DNA of 9,821 nt from Brevundimonas sp. (lineage in GTDB: Bacteria; Pseudomonadota; Alphaproteobacteria; Caulobacterales; Caulobacteraceae), in NCBI RefSeq assembly GCF_031082345.1, contig NZ_JAVHLH010000055.1:3279-13099 (forward strand), in the 5' to 3' direction. Below the pieces are notes generated by a model. The model was not told where the DNA came from and did not search any database. It saw only the letters and a list, made by a program, of their open reading frames with translations. The first letter of the stretch is position 1; each line of letters starts with the position of its first letter. Shown here piece by piece: positions 1-5,792 of this stretch. The position numbers and the translations under genes are program-made.

Positions 1-891
1 GTCGACATCGCCGGCGTCGAAGGCGCCGCTCACGGCGATGTCGGCGATGTCCGGCGCCTGGAGCTCCACCTTGCGCGCGCTGTAGCGGTTGACCTCCGCC
101 ACCGCCGTCCGGATCGGCACGCCGTCGAAAATGAGCCGGCCGGTGGTCCAGCTGGTGGCGCGCGCGGCGTCGACCGGCGTAACCGCGGGGCGGTCGACGG
201 TGGTGACGATCTGTTCGCCGGGCTTCAGGGTCCAGTCGGCGCGCTGGGCGCGCTGATCGCCGACCTTCACGCGTCCCTCGACCAGGACCACGCGGGCGCC
301 GTCGCCGACCCGCCGCACCTCGAAGCGGGTGCCGATCGCCGTGACCCGGGTGTCGCCCGCCGCGACGACGAAGGGACGGTTCGGGTCTCCCTTGACGTCA
401 AACAGGGCCTGCCCCCGCACCAGGGTGACCGAACGCAGGCCGGCGTCCAGCCGGACCTGGACGCGGGTGTCCGTGTCCAGGGTCAGCTTCGACCCGTCTT
501 CAAGCTGGATGGTCCGCAGTTCGCCGACGTCCGTCGCATAGGCGAGCGGACGGTTGACCATCCACATCCCCGCCGCGGCCACGACGATGAGGGCGACGGC
601 GAGACCGGCGAAAGGTTTGAGCAGGCCCGAGGCGGAGAATTTCGCCCGCGCGGGACGCGCCCGGCCCAGGGCCTCGGTCGTCAACGCCGCGATGTCGGCG
701 TCGCCGGCGAGCTCGCGGCTCGAGTCCCAGACGGATTCCACGCGCTCGTAAGCCCGGGCGTTGTCGGGGTCCCGCCGCCAGGCGCTGAACGCCTTGACGT
801 CGTCCGTCGACACCCGGCGCTGGCTCAGCCGGGCGAACCAGGCGGCGGCTTCCCGCCGCCGGATGTCGAGGTCGTCGTCGACCGTCATCAT
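1..891 (-). CDS. FecR-family anti-sigma / transmembrane signal protein, 3' end cut by window edge
   Basis: FecR proteins sit in the inner membrane, hold a partner ECF sigma factor inactive or relay a signal from a TonB-dependent outer-membrane receptor. The 297 visible codons start at ATG-ATG (891), 7 bases after the sigma-factor stop, and read open to base 1. In order: an N-terminal DUF4880-type domain at about residues 10-55 (AAAWFARLSQR, then AFSAWRRDPDNARAYERVE), a single membrane helix at about 96-115 (GLAVALIVVAAAGMWMV), and a FecR beta domain at about 125-220 with LEDGSKLTLDTDTRV, RGQALFDV and VTAIGTRFEV. A DUF4974-like region (RLIFDGVPIRTAVAEVNRYS ... VSGAFDAGDVD) is cut off at the edge. 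Family members are about 320-350 residues, so only a short tail is missing. It is co-transcribed with the sigma gene. A TonB-dependent receptor is expected just outside the window, which would identify the transported ligand. Confidence 0.93.
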   Translation of the reverse strand, partial: MMTVDDDLDIRRREAAAWFARLSQRRVSTDDVKAFSAWRRDPDNARAYERVESVWDSSRELAGDADIAALTTEALGRARPARAKFSASGLLKPFAGLAVALIVVAAAGMWMVNRPLAYATDVGELRTIQLEDGSKLTLDTDTRVQVRLDAGLRSVTLVRGQALFDVKGDPNRPFVVAAGDTRVTAIGTRFEVRRVGDGARVVLVEGRVKVGDQRAQRADWTLKPGEQIVTTVDRPAVTPVDAARATSWTTGRLIFDGVPIRTAVAEVNRYSARKVELQAPDIADIAVSGAFDAGDVD

Positions 892-898
892 ACCCTGC

Positions 899-1384
899 CT
901 AATCGTCCAGTCGCGCCACGCAGTGCTCGAGCGCCTTCGACATCCGCCATTCGACGGTCTTGACGTTGAGCCCGCGCGCGGCGGCGATCTCCGCATAGGT
1001 CATACCGCCAAAGCGGCTCAGGACGAAGACGTCCCGGTAAAGGGGCGGCATGGTCAGCACGATCTGCTTCAGCAGCAGCTGGTCCGCCTGGGACGCGGCC
1101 TCGGCGAGCGCCGCGGGCTCGACCGCCAGGGATTGGCGTCTGGCGCGGCGGCTTTCGTCCCGCACAAGGTTCATGGCGATCCGCAGAAGGAAGGCCCGGG
1201 GGTGGCGGATGTCGCCGATACGGTAGGGCGCGGCGCGCAGATAGGTGTCCTGAACCACATCGGCGGCGCGGTCCGGATCGACGTGGGCCCTGAGCCGGCC
1301 GTCGAGCCAGCCCGCATAGCGGCGATAGAGGCTGTTCAGCCCCTCCGCCGCTTCCGGGTCCAGCTGCCTGGTGTCGGTCAACAC
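899..1384 (-). CDS. ECF-subfamily RNA polymerase sigma factor (FecI type)
   Basis: Alternative sigma factor that directs RNA polymerase to a small set of promoters, usually those of a neighbouring FecR/TonB-receptor operon. Region 2 lies at about residues 14-80 (LNSLYRRYAGWLDGRL, then DPDRAADVVQDTYLRA and HPRAFLLRIAMNLVRDESRR). Region 4 lies at about 103-160 (LLKQIVLTMPPLYRDVFVLS, then GMTYAEIAAARGLNVKTVEW with the HTH). The start is chosen as GTG 1384 or the next codon TTG 1381, behind a Shine-Dalgarno GGAGAGG. This gives 160-161 residues, normal for the family. The frame stays open upstream to an ATG at 1519, but the extra residues do not look like sigma-factor sequence and have no good ribosome site. 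Seven bases separate its stop from the FecR start, so the two form one operon. There is no C-terminal extension like those of other ECF groups. Confidence 0.93.
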   Translation of the reverse strand: MLTDTRQLDPEAAEGLNSLYRRYAGWLDGRLRAHVDPDRAADVVQDTYLRAAPYRIGDIRHPRAFLLRIAMNLVRDESRRARRQSLAVEPAALAEAASQADQLLLKQIVLTMPPLYRDVFVLSRFGGMTYAEIAAARGLNVKTVEWRMSKALEHCVARLDD

Positions 1385-1857
1385 GCCTCTCCGTCCGGGG
1401 GGCAGAACCGGAATCCTCAGGCGCGAGGGCTCGGCGTCGACCCGGCGCAGGCGTGCGCAGGACCGGACCACCGCTGGCGACAGGCGCGCCGGGCGCGCGT
1501 CGTTGTGTTGACTTCGCACAGGGGATTCCAGGCCCCTGCCGGCGCAAGCGCCGACGCCCCACCATGAATCAAACGGAATCGCGACGCAAGGCGGAGGGGT
1601 CGGGCGTTGGAATCCTCTGCGAAACGAGGCCCGCTACTTCAGCGCGCAGCGCCGCCTCCGCCCTGGGGCGAACCCCGGCTCCGGCTGCGCGCCTGTCTCA
1701 CGGCGCCCGACCGGACGGCTGTAAGGGCCGCATCGCTGTGGTTCAACCCGCCTGGCGGCGAGGCCCGCCGCAATAAATCTGCGGCCAGCCCGCAAAACAT
1801 CGACGTTGCCGAGGTCGGGCGGGCGCGGCTACGCAAGGAGGCCTGACAACCTGCGGT
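1385..1857. other. long divergent intergenic region between ECF sigma gene and LuxR-type gene
   Basis: About 470 bases with no convincing gene. Short frames that cross it lack ribosome sites and recognisable domains. It must carry the promoters of the sigma-fecR operon (leftward) and of the LuxR-type gene (rightward). A TTGACT at 1508-1513 resembles a sigma-70 -35 box but has no matching -10 at 17 bases. A perfect Shine-Dalgarno-like AAGGAGG lies at 1835-1841, 16 bases before the LuxR-type start. I saw no copy of the GTAAC-N16-CGAA element found before the downstream units. Confidence 0.6.
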
Positions 1858-2106
1858 GTGAGTATGGACGCGCTGTCAACCGAACCCGATCCGGCGAAGC
1901 CCGGGGTCACCCTCAGTCCAAGGGAACGGGAATGTCTCCACTGGGCGAGCCTGGGAAAGAGCTCCGCCGACATCGGGACGATTCTCTCGCTGTCGCCGCG
2001 CACGGTCGACAGCTACCTCGAGAAAGTCTGCGCCAAATTCCGCGTCCGGACCCGTATCGAGGCGGTGGCCGCCGCGGTCCGGCAAGGGATCATCGATCCC
2101 GGCTAG
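1858..2106 (+). CDS. small stand-alone LuxR/GerE-type HTH transcriptional regulator
   Basis: An 82-residue DNA-binding protein made almost only of the LuxR/GerE helix-turn-helix (about residues 17-78): LSPRERECLHWASLGKSSAD, then SLSPRTVDSYLEKVCAKFRV and RIEAVAAAVRQGII. The SPRE(R)E...GKSSADIG...L.LSPRTVD..L pattern is diagnostic. No receiver, PAS or autoinducer-binding domain is present, so either it acts as a constitutive binder or its activity is set by expression or by a partner. Start is GTG 1858 or ATG 1864. The only strong Shine-Dalgarno (AAGGAGG at 1835-1841) is 16-22 bases upstream, farther than ideal, so the true start is uncertain. It ends at TAG 2104-2106. It lies divergent to the sigma-fecR operon and upstream of the membrane protein/mtnP unit, but has no visible link to either. 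Confidence 0.85.
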   Translation: MSMDALSTEPDPAKPGVTLSPRERECLHWASLGKSSADIGTILSLSPRTVDSYLEKVCAKFRVRTRIEAVAAAVRQGIIDPG

Positions 2107-2346
2107 GGAAGGGGGCGGGCCAGGAACTTCTGTGAGGAAGCCCGGCGTTTCGGCGCCGATCGCCGCCGACGTTCTCACGTCCCCTGGCTCAAGATCGACG
2201 CCTATCGTTCCCGGAACCCGCCAGGGCGTATTCTAGACATCGGTCGCCCGGCTTCCAATCGATTTGTCCAGCGCGCATGCGGTCGGCGCCCGCGGTTCGC
2301 CGCGACCGCCGCCGTGCGGGCGGCGGATGGCAACCCTGCGGGCGCT
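2107..2346. other. intergenic region 3' of the LuxR-type gene
   Basis: No gene recognised. It contains an 11-base palindrome GTTCC-C-GGAAC at 2207-2217 and the two tandem GC hairpins at 2291-2326. A GGAAC at 2123-2127 followed by CGTT at 2146 resembles the alphaproteobacterial EcfG (general stress) promoter, but its 18-base spacer is longer than the usual 16-17. It also lies nearly 270 bases from the next start, so it is not called. Confidence 0.5.
2291..2326 (+). terminator. two tandem perfect GC hairpins, possible terminator or structured spacer
   Basis: First stem CGCGG (2291-2295), loop TTCG, CCGCG (2300-2304): a UUCG-type tetraloop. Second stem CCGCCGCC (2306-2313), 5-base loop, GGCGGCGG (2319-2326). 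One base separates them. No T-run follows, so classical intrinsic termination is not shown. They end 20 bases before the -35-like box of the next promoter and so lie outside its transcript. The most likely role is ending or insulating transcription from the LuxR-type gene. Confidence 0.35.
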
Positions 2347-2371
2347 GTAACGATTTCAGTTTCGCTGCGAA
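2347..2371 (+). promoter_or_regulatory. ECF-type promoter P1 (GTAAC-N16-CGAA), upstream of membrane protein/mtnP
   Basis: The -35-like box GTAACG (2347-2352) and the -10-like CGAA (2368-2371) lie in the context CGCTGTAAC-N15-GCGAAT. It closely matches the motif I recall for Caulobacter crescentus sigma-F (ECF16), GTAACC-N16-CGAA. Expected transcription start is near 2378, giving a leader of about 30 bases before the ATG at 2412 with its GGGAGG ribosome site at 2401-2406. The same arrangement with identical spacing recurs at 5249-5273. Confidence 0.6.
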
Positions 2372-2411
2372 TGGATCAGACGGCCGAGCGCCGACACCTT
2401 GGGAGGATGAA

Positions 2412-2882
2412 ATGAACACGAACGTACAAGACGCCGGATCACGTGGAGCCGGCCTCAAGGCGGGGGCCCTGGCGGGCCTGATCGCCGGGGCGGTCTTCAT
2501 GATGATGGAGATGGGTCTGGTCGCCATGGCCGGCGACAGCCCATGGGGACCGCCGCGCATGATCGCCGCGATCGTCATGGGCGAAGGCGTCCTGCCGCCG
2601 CCGGCGACCTTCGACCTCATGATCCTGATGGCCGCCATGGCCGTCCACTTCATGCTGTCCATCGTGATCGGCGTTGTGTTCGCCCTCGTCGCGCGCCGTT
2701 TCGGCCTGGTGATGGCGGTCGTAGCCGGCGCGGTGGTGGGCCTCGGGCTCTATGTCGTGAACTTCTACGGCTTCACGGCGATCTTCCCCTGGTTCGCCAT
2801 GGCGAGGAACACGATCTCGATCGTCTCGCACATCGCCTTCGGCGTGGTTCTGGGCCTGTCCTACCGGATGCTGGCCAAGTGA
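2412..2882 (+). CDS. four-helix integral membrane protein of unknown function
   Basis: A 156-residue hydrophobic protein. Predicted membrane helices are at about 17-40 (AGALAGLIAGAVFMMMEMGL), 69-93, 97-117 and 133-152. The loop after helix 1 carries the conserved-looking GDSPWGPPRMIAAIVMGEGV and LPPPATFD, and helix 3 leads into VNFYGFTAIFPWFAMARN. This pattern matches a small proteobacterial membrane family often labelled 'sodium:proline symporter' in databases. At 156 residues it is far too short to be such a symporter, so that name should not be trusted. Start ATG 2412 is set by GGGAGG at 2401-2406; in-frame ATG/GTG codons further upstream lack a ribosome site. Its stop overlaps the mtnP start in a GTGA junction, so the two are translationally coupled. 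A transport or export role for the product of the neighbouring enzymes is only a guess. Confidence 0.85.
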   Translation: MNTNVQDAGSRGAGLKAGALAGLIAGAVFMMMEMGLVAMAGDSPWGPPRMIAAIVMGEGVLPPPATFDLMILMAAMAVHFMLSIVIGVVFALVARRFGLVMAVVAGAVVGLGLYVVNFYGFTAIFPWFAMARNTISIVSHIAFGVVLGLSYRMLAK

Positions 2883-3766
2883 CGGCAGGCGGCACCGGAG
2901 AGTGGGTCCTCGGCGTCATCGGCGGCTCGGGTCTCTACGAGATCGAGGGTTTGACCGACCGCGAAACCGTTGCGGTTGAATCGCCTTGGGGCGGGCCGTC
3001 TGACGCCCTGGTGACCGGCAGGCTGGACGGTGTCCGGCTGGTCTTCCTGCCGCGTCACGGGGTCGGCCACCGAATCCCGCCCGGGTCGGTCAACGCCCGG
3101 GCCAATATCGACGTGCTGAAACGGGCGGGGTGCACCGATCTCCTGTCGATCTCGGCGGTCGGCTCCCTGCGCGAGGAATTGGCGCCGGGCGCCTTCGTGG
3201 TGGTCGACCAATTCATCGATCGCACCGTGTCGCGTCCCGCCAGCTTTTTCGACAACGGCGTCGTCGCCCATGTCTCCATGGCCGATCCGGTGTGTCCGCG
3301 TCTGTCGGGGTTCGCGGCCGCGGCGGCGCGCGAGGCCGGGGCGCCGACGGTCGAGGGCGGGGTCTATGTCGCGGTGGAGGGGCCGCAGTTTTCGACCCGC
3401 GCCGAGAGTGAACTCTATCGTTCCTGGGGCGCCTCGGTCATCGGCATGACGGCCATGCCCGAGGCTCGCCTCGCCCGCGAGGCTGAGCTTCCCTACGCCA
3501 GCGTCTGCATGGTCACCGACTATGACTGCTGGCGTGCGGAGACGGCCCATGTCGAGGTGGCCGGGGTCCTCGCCATGTTGAAGAGCAATGCGGAGACCGC
3601 GCGGGACCTCATCGGCCGGCTGGTCCGGGCGTTGCCGGATGAGCGGCCGGCCTCGGCCATCGACAACGGCCTGGACTTCGCCGTGGTGACCGACCCCGCC
3701 CTCTGGCCGCCGGACCAGGTCCGCAAGCTGGCCGCGGTCTGCCCGCGAAAATTCGGGTCCGGCTGA
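2879..3766 (+). CDS. mtnP: S-methyl-5'-thioadenosine phosphorylase
   Basis: A cytosolic phosphorylase that cleaves 5'-methylthioadenosine with phosphate to adenine and 5-methylthioribose-1-phosphate, normally in methionine salvage. The 295-residue product covers the full family length. Visible motifs: VIGGSGLY (13-20) for phosphate binding; LPRHGVGHRIPP (57-68); VNARANIDVLKRAGC (71-85, the NYxANI region); SAVGSLREELAPG; DQFIDRT (110-116); EGPQFSTRAESELYR (167-181); GMTAMPEARLAREAEL (189-204); and TDYDCW (213-218), which favours MTA phosphorylase over inosine/guanosine phosphorylase. GTG 2879 is the start; it overlaps the upstream stop by 4 bases and no other good start precedes the GGSG motif. 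No mtnA or other salvage gene lies in the window. With the facing sugar-transferase pair, the real substrate could be another 5'-modified 5'-deoxyadenosine (inference). Confidence 0.93.
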   Translation: MTAGGTGEWVLGVIGGSGLYEIEGLTDRETVAVESPWGGPSDALVTGRLDGVRLVFLPRHGVGHRIPPGSVNARANIDVLKRAGCTDLLSISAVGSLREELAPGAFVVVDQFIDRTVSRPASFFDNGVVAHVSMADPVCPRLSGFAAAAAREAGAPTVEGGVYVAVEGPQFSTRAESELYRSWGASVIGMTAMPEARLAREAELPYASVCMVTDYDCWRAETAHVEVAGVLAMLKSNAETARDLIGRLVRALPDERPASAIDNGLDFAVVTDPALWPPDQVRKLAAVCPRKFGSG

Positions 3767-3775
3767 GACCGGGGT

Positions 3776-3800
3776 GGGAGCCTCAGGCGGGGCGGCTCCC
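3776..3800. terminator. hairpin between convergent mtnP and glycosyltransferase gene
   Basis: Inverted repeat GGGAGCC (3776-3782), 11-base loop, GGCTCCC (3794-3800). It lies 10 bases after the mtnP stop and overlaps the last codons of the minus-strand gene ending at 3783. The position fits a shared terminator for converging transcripts, but no T-run is present on either strand. Confidence 0.4.
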
Positions 3801-4385
3801 GGCGCGGTACCGGCCCAGGGACGCCCCGTCGTCGACGTCCTCACGCACACCGAGCAGGGCGTAGCGCCGCGGACCCATCGCACGCAGCGTGTCTTCCAGG
3901 GCGTGCTCCGTCGACCATCGGACGTTGTCGAACGGCAGATGGGCGCGCGGACCCCGACGCAGACCGATCAGCCAGTAGCCGCCGTCGTCGGCCGGACCGA
4001 ATACCGCCTCGTTCGACCCGAGGGCGGTGAAGGCCGACGCCACGTCCTGCCGGGTTACAGTGGGGGTGTCCGATCCGAGGATGACCACTGGTCCGGGCGG
4101 CAAGGTGCGGACCACGCGCGACATCCGGGCGCCGAGATCGCCAGCACCTTGGGCGAGCGCCGGCCAGGGGCGGGTCCAGTCGTGGGGGCGGTCCGGCGCC
4201 GTCGCGATCCGCAGCGTCCATCGCGGATCGTGGCCCAGGGTGCGGGTCAGGCGTTCGAGGGCACCGCGGGCGAACCTCAGCGCCTCGACATCGCCGACGT
4301 CGCGCGCGAGCCGGCGCTTGCCGACGCCCAGACCTGGACGGCGGGCGAAGATCACCAGATGGCGATGGCTTCGGTCAACGGTCAT
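3783..4385 (-). CDS. TIGR04282/DUF2064-type glycosyltransferase (arsenosugar / rSAM-selenodomain associated transferase 1)
   Basis: A 200-residue GT-A/nucleotidyltransferase-fold protein. Motifs: VIFARRPGLGVGKRRLA (11-27), the N-terminal nucleotide-binding loop in the K-P-G-x-x-K-x-R-L style; VVILGSDTPTVT (100-111); EAVFGPADDGGYWLIGL (126-142), a family hallmark with the acidic pair for metal; and a late VDD (184-186). The family is described as a putative transferase of a nucleotide or its sugar moiety. It often co-occurs with TIGR04283, a phosphoesterase and a radical SAM protein (ArsS/TIGR04167-like), and is named arsenosugar-associated in current annotation. ATG 4385 overlaps the end of the upstream TIGR04283-like gene by 11 bases, so the two are translated together. 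The acceptor and donor are not known from sequence. Confidence 0.85.
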   Translation of the reverse strand: MTVDRSHRHLVIFARRPGLGVGKRRLARDVGDVEALRFARGALERLTRTLGHDPRWTLRIATAPDRPHDWTRPWPALAQGAGDLGARMSRVVRTLPPGPVVILGSDTPTVTRQDVASAFTALGSNEAVFGPADDGGYWLIGLRRGPRAHLPFDNVRWSTEHALEDTLRAMGPRRYALLGVREDVDDGASLGRYRAGSRPA

Positions 4386-5148
4386 AGAGGCGCGCGATCC
4401 GGTCGGCGGACGCGCCCATCAGGAACAGGGCGAGACAGCGCAGGTTCAACAGGCTCTGGCGAAGCCAGCCCCGGCGGCGCCAGCGTTCCGCGGAGGTGAC
4501 GGCGGCGCCGGGCAACAAACGAAGACGTCGTCGCCCCAGTCGCCGCACCAGATCGACGTCTTCCATCAACGGCAGGGGAGAGAAGCCCCCGACGGCGTCA
4601 TAGAGGGTCCGGTGAATCAGCAGTCCCTGGTCGCCATAGGGCAGGGCGAGGGCCGCCACGCGGAGTCTGACGCCGACTTCGAGCACGCGGGCCTGCCAGG
4701 CCGGATCGTCGAGGCGCAGGCGGAACACCGCCGCGCGCCGGCGATTGTCCGGCTTCGCCACATAGGCCCGGATCGCGGCCCAGGCCCGGGGGTCCAGCCG
4801 GGTGTCGGCGTGCAGGAAAAGCAGCCACGGCGCCGTCGCTGCTTCGGCGCCGCGGGCCAGTTGGCGACCACGGCCCGCCGGGCTCGCCAGCAGGTCCACG
4901 CCGAACCGCGCCGCGATCACTGGCGAACCGTCTCTGGAGCCGCCGTCGACCACGACGACCTGCTCTGTGGGACGCAGGTCCTCCAGCGTCGCCCGGAGCA
5001 TGTGGCCGGCGTTGAGGACAGGAATGACGACCGCGATCGGCAGGACGTCGCAGGCGCGGGCCGACGGGACGGGCAAGGGGAGACTGACCCGCTTCGCCGC
5101 CTCGCCTGTCGGGGCGACGCGCGCGGTCGTGTTCGCGAACAGGTTCAA
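4375..5148 (-). CDS. TIGR04283-type family 2 glycosyltransferase (arsenosugar / rSAM-selenodomain associated transferase 2)
   Basis: A 257-residue GT-A glycosyltransferase. Motifs: AVVIPVLNAG (39-48), VVVDGGSRDGS (65-75), ASPAGRGRQLARGAEAA (88-104, close to the family's GRxxQMNxGA), FLHADTRLDP (111-120, DxD-like), YGDQGLLIHR (171-180) and PLMEDVDLVRRL (193-204). The HADT plus GDQ plus MEDVD set distinguishes TIGR04283 from ordinary GT2 enzymes. Start: TTG 5148 has an excellent GGAGGT 4-5 bases upstream; a GTG at 5190 in frame would add 14 residues with no ribosome site. Either way an unusual extension of about 34 residues precedes the catalytic domain. It is the first gene of a two-gene minus-strand unit with the TIGR04282-like gene, and is divergent from the DoxX operon. 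Confidence 0.87.
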   Translation of the reverse strand: MNLFANTTARVAPTGEAAKRVSLPLPVPSARACDVLPIAVVIPVLNAGHMLRATLEDLRPTEQVVVVDGGSRDGSPVIAARFGVDLLASPAGRGRQLARGAEAATAPWLLFLHADTRLDPRAWAAIRAYVAKPDNRRRAAVFRLRLDDPAWQARVLEVGVRLRVAALALPYGDQGLLIHRTLYDAVGGFSPLPLMEDVDLVRRLGRRRLRLLPGAAVTSAERWRRRGWLRQSLLNLRCLALFLMGASADRIARLYDR

Positions 5149-5209
5149 CGGACCTCCGGCATCGTGACGCCCGCGCTCCGGAGGGACCACTGGACCATGA
5201 CGGGCCCTA

Positions 5210-5234
5210 TTCGGATCGGGCGAGGAAAGGTTTC
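5210..5234 (-). promoter_or_regulatory. candidate ECF-type promoter P3 upstream of glycosyltransferase pair
   Basis: On the minus strand GAAACC (5234-5229), 15 bases, then CGAATAGG starting with CGAA (5213-5210). Spacing to CGAA is identical to P1 and P2, and CGAATAGG is shared in full with P2. The -35-like box differs from GTAACC at one base. Expected start near 5203 gives a leader of about 55 bases to TTG 5148; the GTG alternative at 5190 would leave only about 13 bases. Its -35 faces the P2 -35 with 14 bases between. Confidence 0.45.
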
Positions 5235-5248
5235 ATCGGGGCCGCGCT

Positions 5249-5273
5249 GTAACCATAGCCCCGCGGGCGCGAA
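5249..5273 (+). promoter_or_regulatory. ECF-type promoter P2 (GTAACC-N15-CGAA) upstream of DoxX operon
   Basis: GTAACC (5249-5254) and CGAA (5270-5273) in the context CGCTGTAAC-N15-GCGAAT, identical in box sequence and spacing to P1. Expected start near 5280 gives a leader of about 35 bases to ATG 5316. In Caulobacter the similar sigma-F element is reported to drive heavy-metal-responsive operons that include DoxX genes, which fits the first gene here. Confidence 0.6.
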
Positions 5274-5315
5274 TAGGCGACGGGCGCGGATCGCGTCCGT
5301 CACAGGATTTCGCCC

Positions 5316-5747
5316 ATGATTGCTCCGGCCCGGCAGCTTCCGCTCTCGCTCCTCCTCCTGCGACTCGGCGTCGGCCTGGTGATGGCGATGTGGACCCTCG
5401 ACAAGTTCATCAACCCCGATCACGCCGGCGCGGTCTTCTCCAACTTCTACGGTCTCGACGCCCAGGGGCCTTTGGTGCTCATGGTTCTGGGGCTTGTCCA
5501 GGGCGTGGTCGTGATCGCCTTCCTGGCCGGCGCCCTGCGCACCCTGTCCTACGGCGCCGTCTTCGCGATGCACGCGGTCTCCACCCTGGCGTCGTGGCGG
5601 CAGTATTTCGATCCCTTCGAGAACCTGCTGTTCTTCGCGGCCTGGCCGATGCTGGCGGCCTGTTTCGCCCTGTTTCTCCTGCGTCGCTCCGATACCCTGA
5701 TTTCGGTGGATCAGATCATGACGGCTCGCCGCGAGACCGCGGCTTGA
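5316..5747 (+). CDS. DoxX-family inner-membrane protein
   Basis: A 143-residue protein with four predicted helices at about 8-26 (LPLSLLLLRLGVGLVMAMW), 50-72, 75-95 and 103-123. The LLRLGVGLVMAMWTLDKFIN motif at the start of helix 1, the DKFINPDHAGAVFSNFYGL segment after it, and the overall length match DoxX-like proteins. This broad family is linked to thiosulfate:quinone oxidoreductase (DoxD), thiol-redox complexes and metal-stress operons. The specific reaction is unknown. ATG 5316 has a modest AGGA at 5304-5307. It is the first gene of the five-gene operon, directly behind promoter P2. The next gene starts 45 bases downstream after a small CCCGG-ATC-CCGGG hairpin (5774-5786). Membrane location suggests it links the soluble FAD and thiol enzymes that follow to the quinone pool (inference). 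Confidence 0.85.
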   Translation: MIAPARQLPLSLLLLRLGVGLVMAMWTLDKFINPDHAGAVFSNFYGLDAQGPLVLMVLGLVQGVVVIAFLAGALRTLSYGAVFAMHAVSTLASWRQYFDPFENLLFFAAWPMLAACFALFLLRRSDTLISVDQIMTARRETAA

Positions 5748-5792
5748 GCGCCCGGCGACCGACCCGGTCTGGGCCCGGATCCCGGGTGTGAG

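Noticed and set aside
176..210. GTAACC inside the fecR gene as another promoter copy
   Set aside because: No CGAA 15-16 bases downstream, and it is antisense within coding sequence.
1564..1776. small plus-strand frame beginning ATG 1564 in the long intergenic region
   Set aside because: No Shine-Dalgarno, no similarity to a known small protein, and composition typical of chance frames. A real peptide cannot be fully excluded.
2123..2150. EcfG-like general stress promoter GGAAC-N18-CGTT
   Set aside because: The spacer is longer than the usual 16-17 and no gene starts within about 260 bases. P1 at 2347-2371 is a much better promoter for the downstream gene.
4030..4060. minus-strand TGTAACC inside the TIGR04282-like gene as a fourth copy of the shared promoter
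   Set aside because: No CGAA at the required spacing follows, and it lies within coding sequence with no gene start downstream.
4027..5319. 430-codon open frame on the plus strand
   Set aside because: It is antisense to both glycosyltransferase genes, whose motifs are clear. The plus-strand translation has no recognisable fold and crosses the promoter region.
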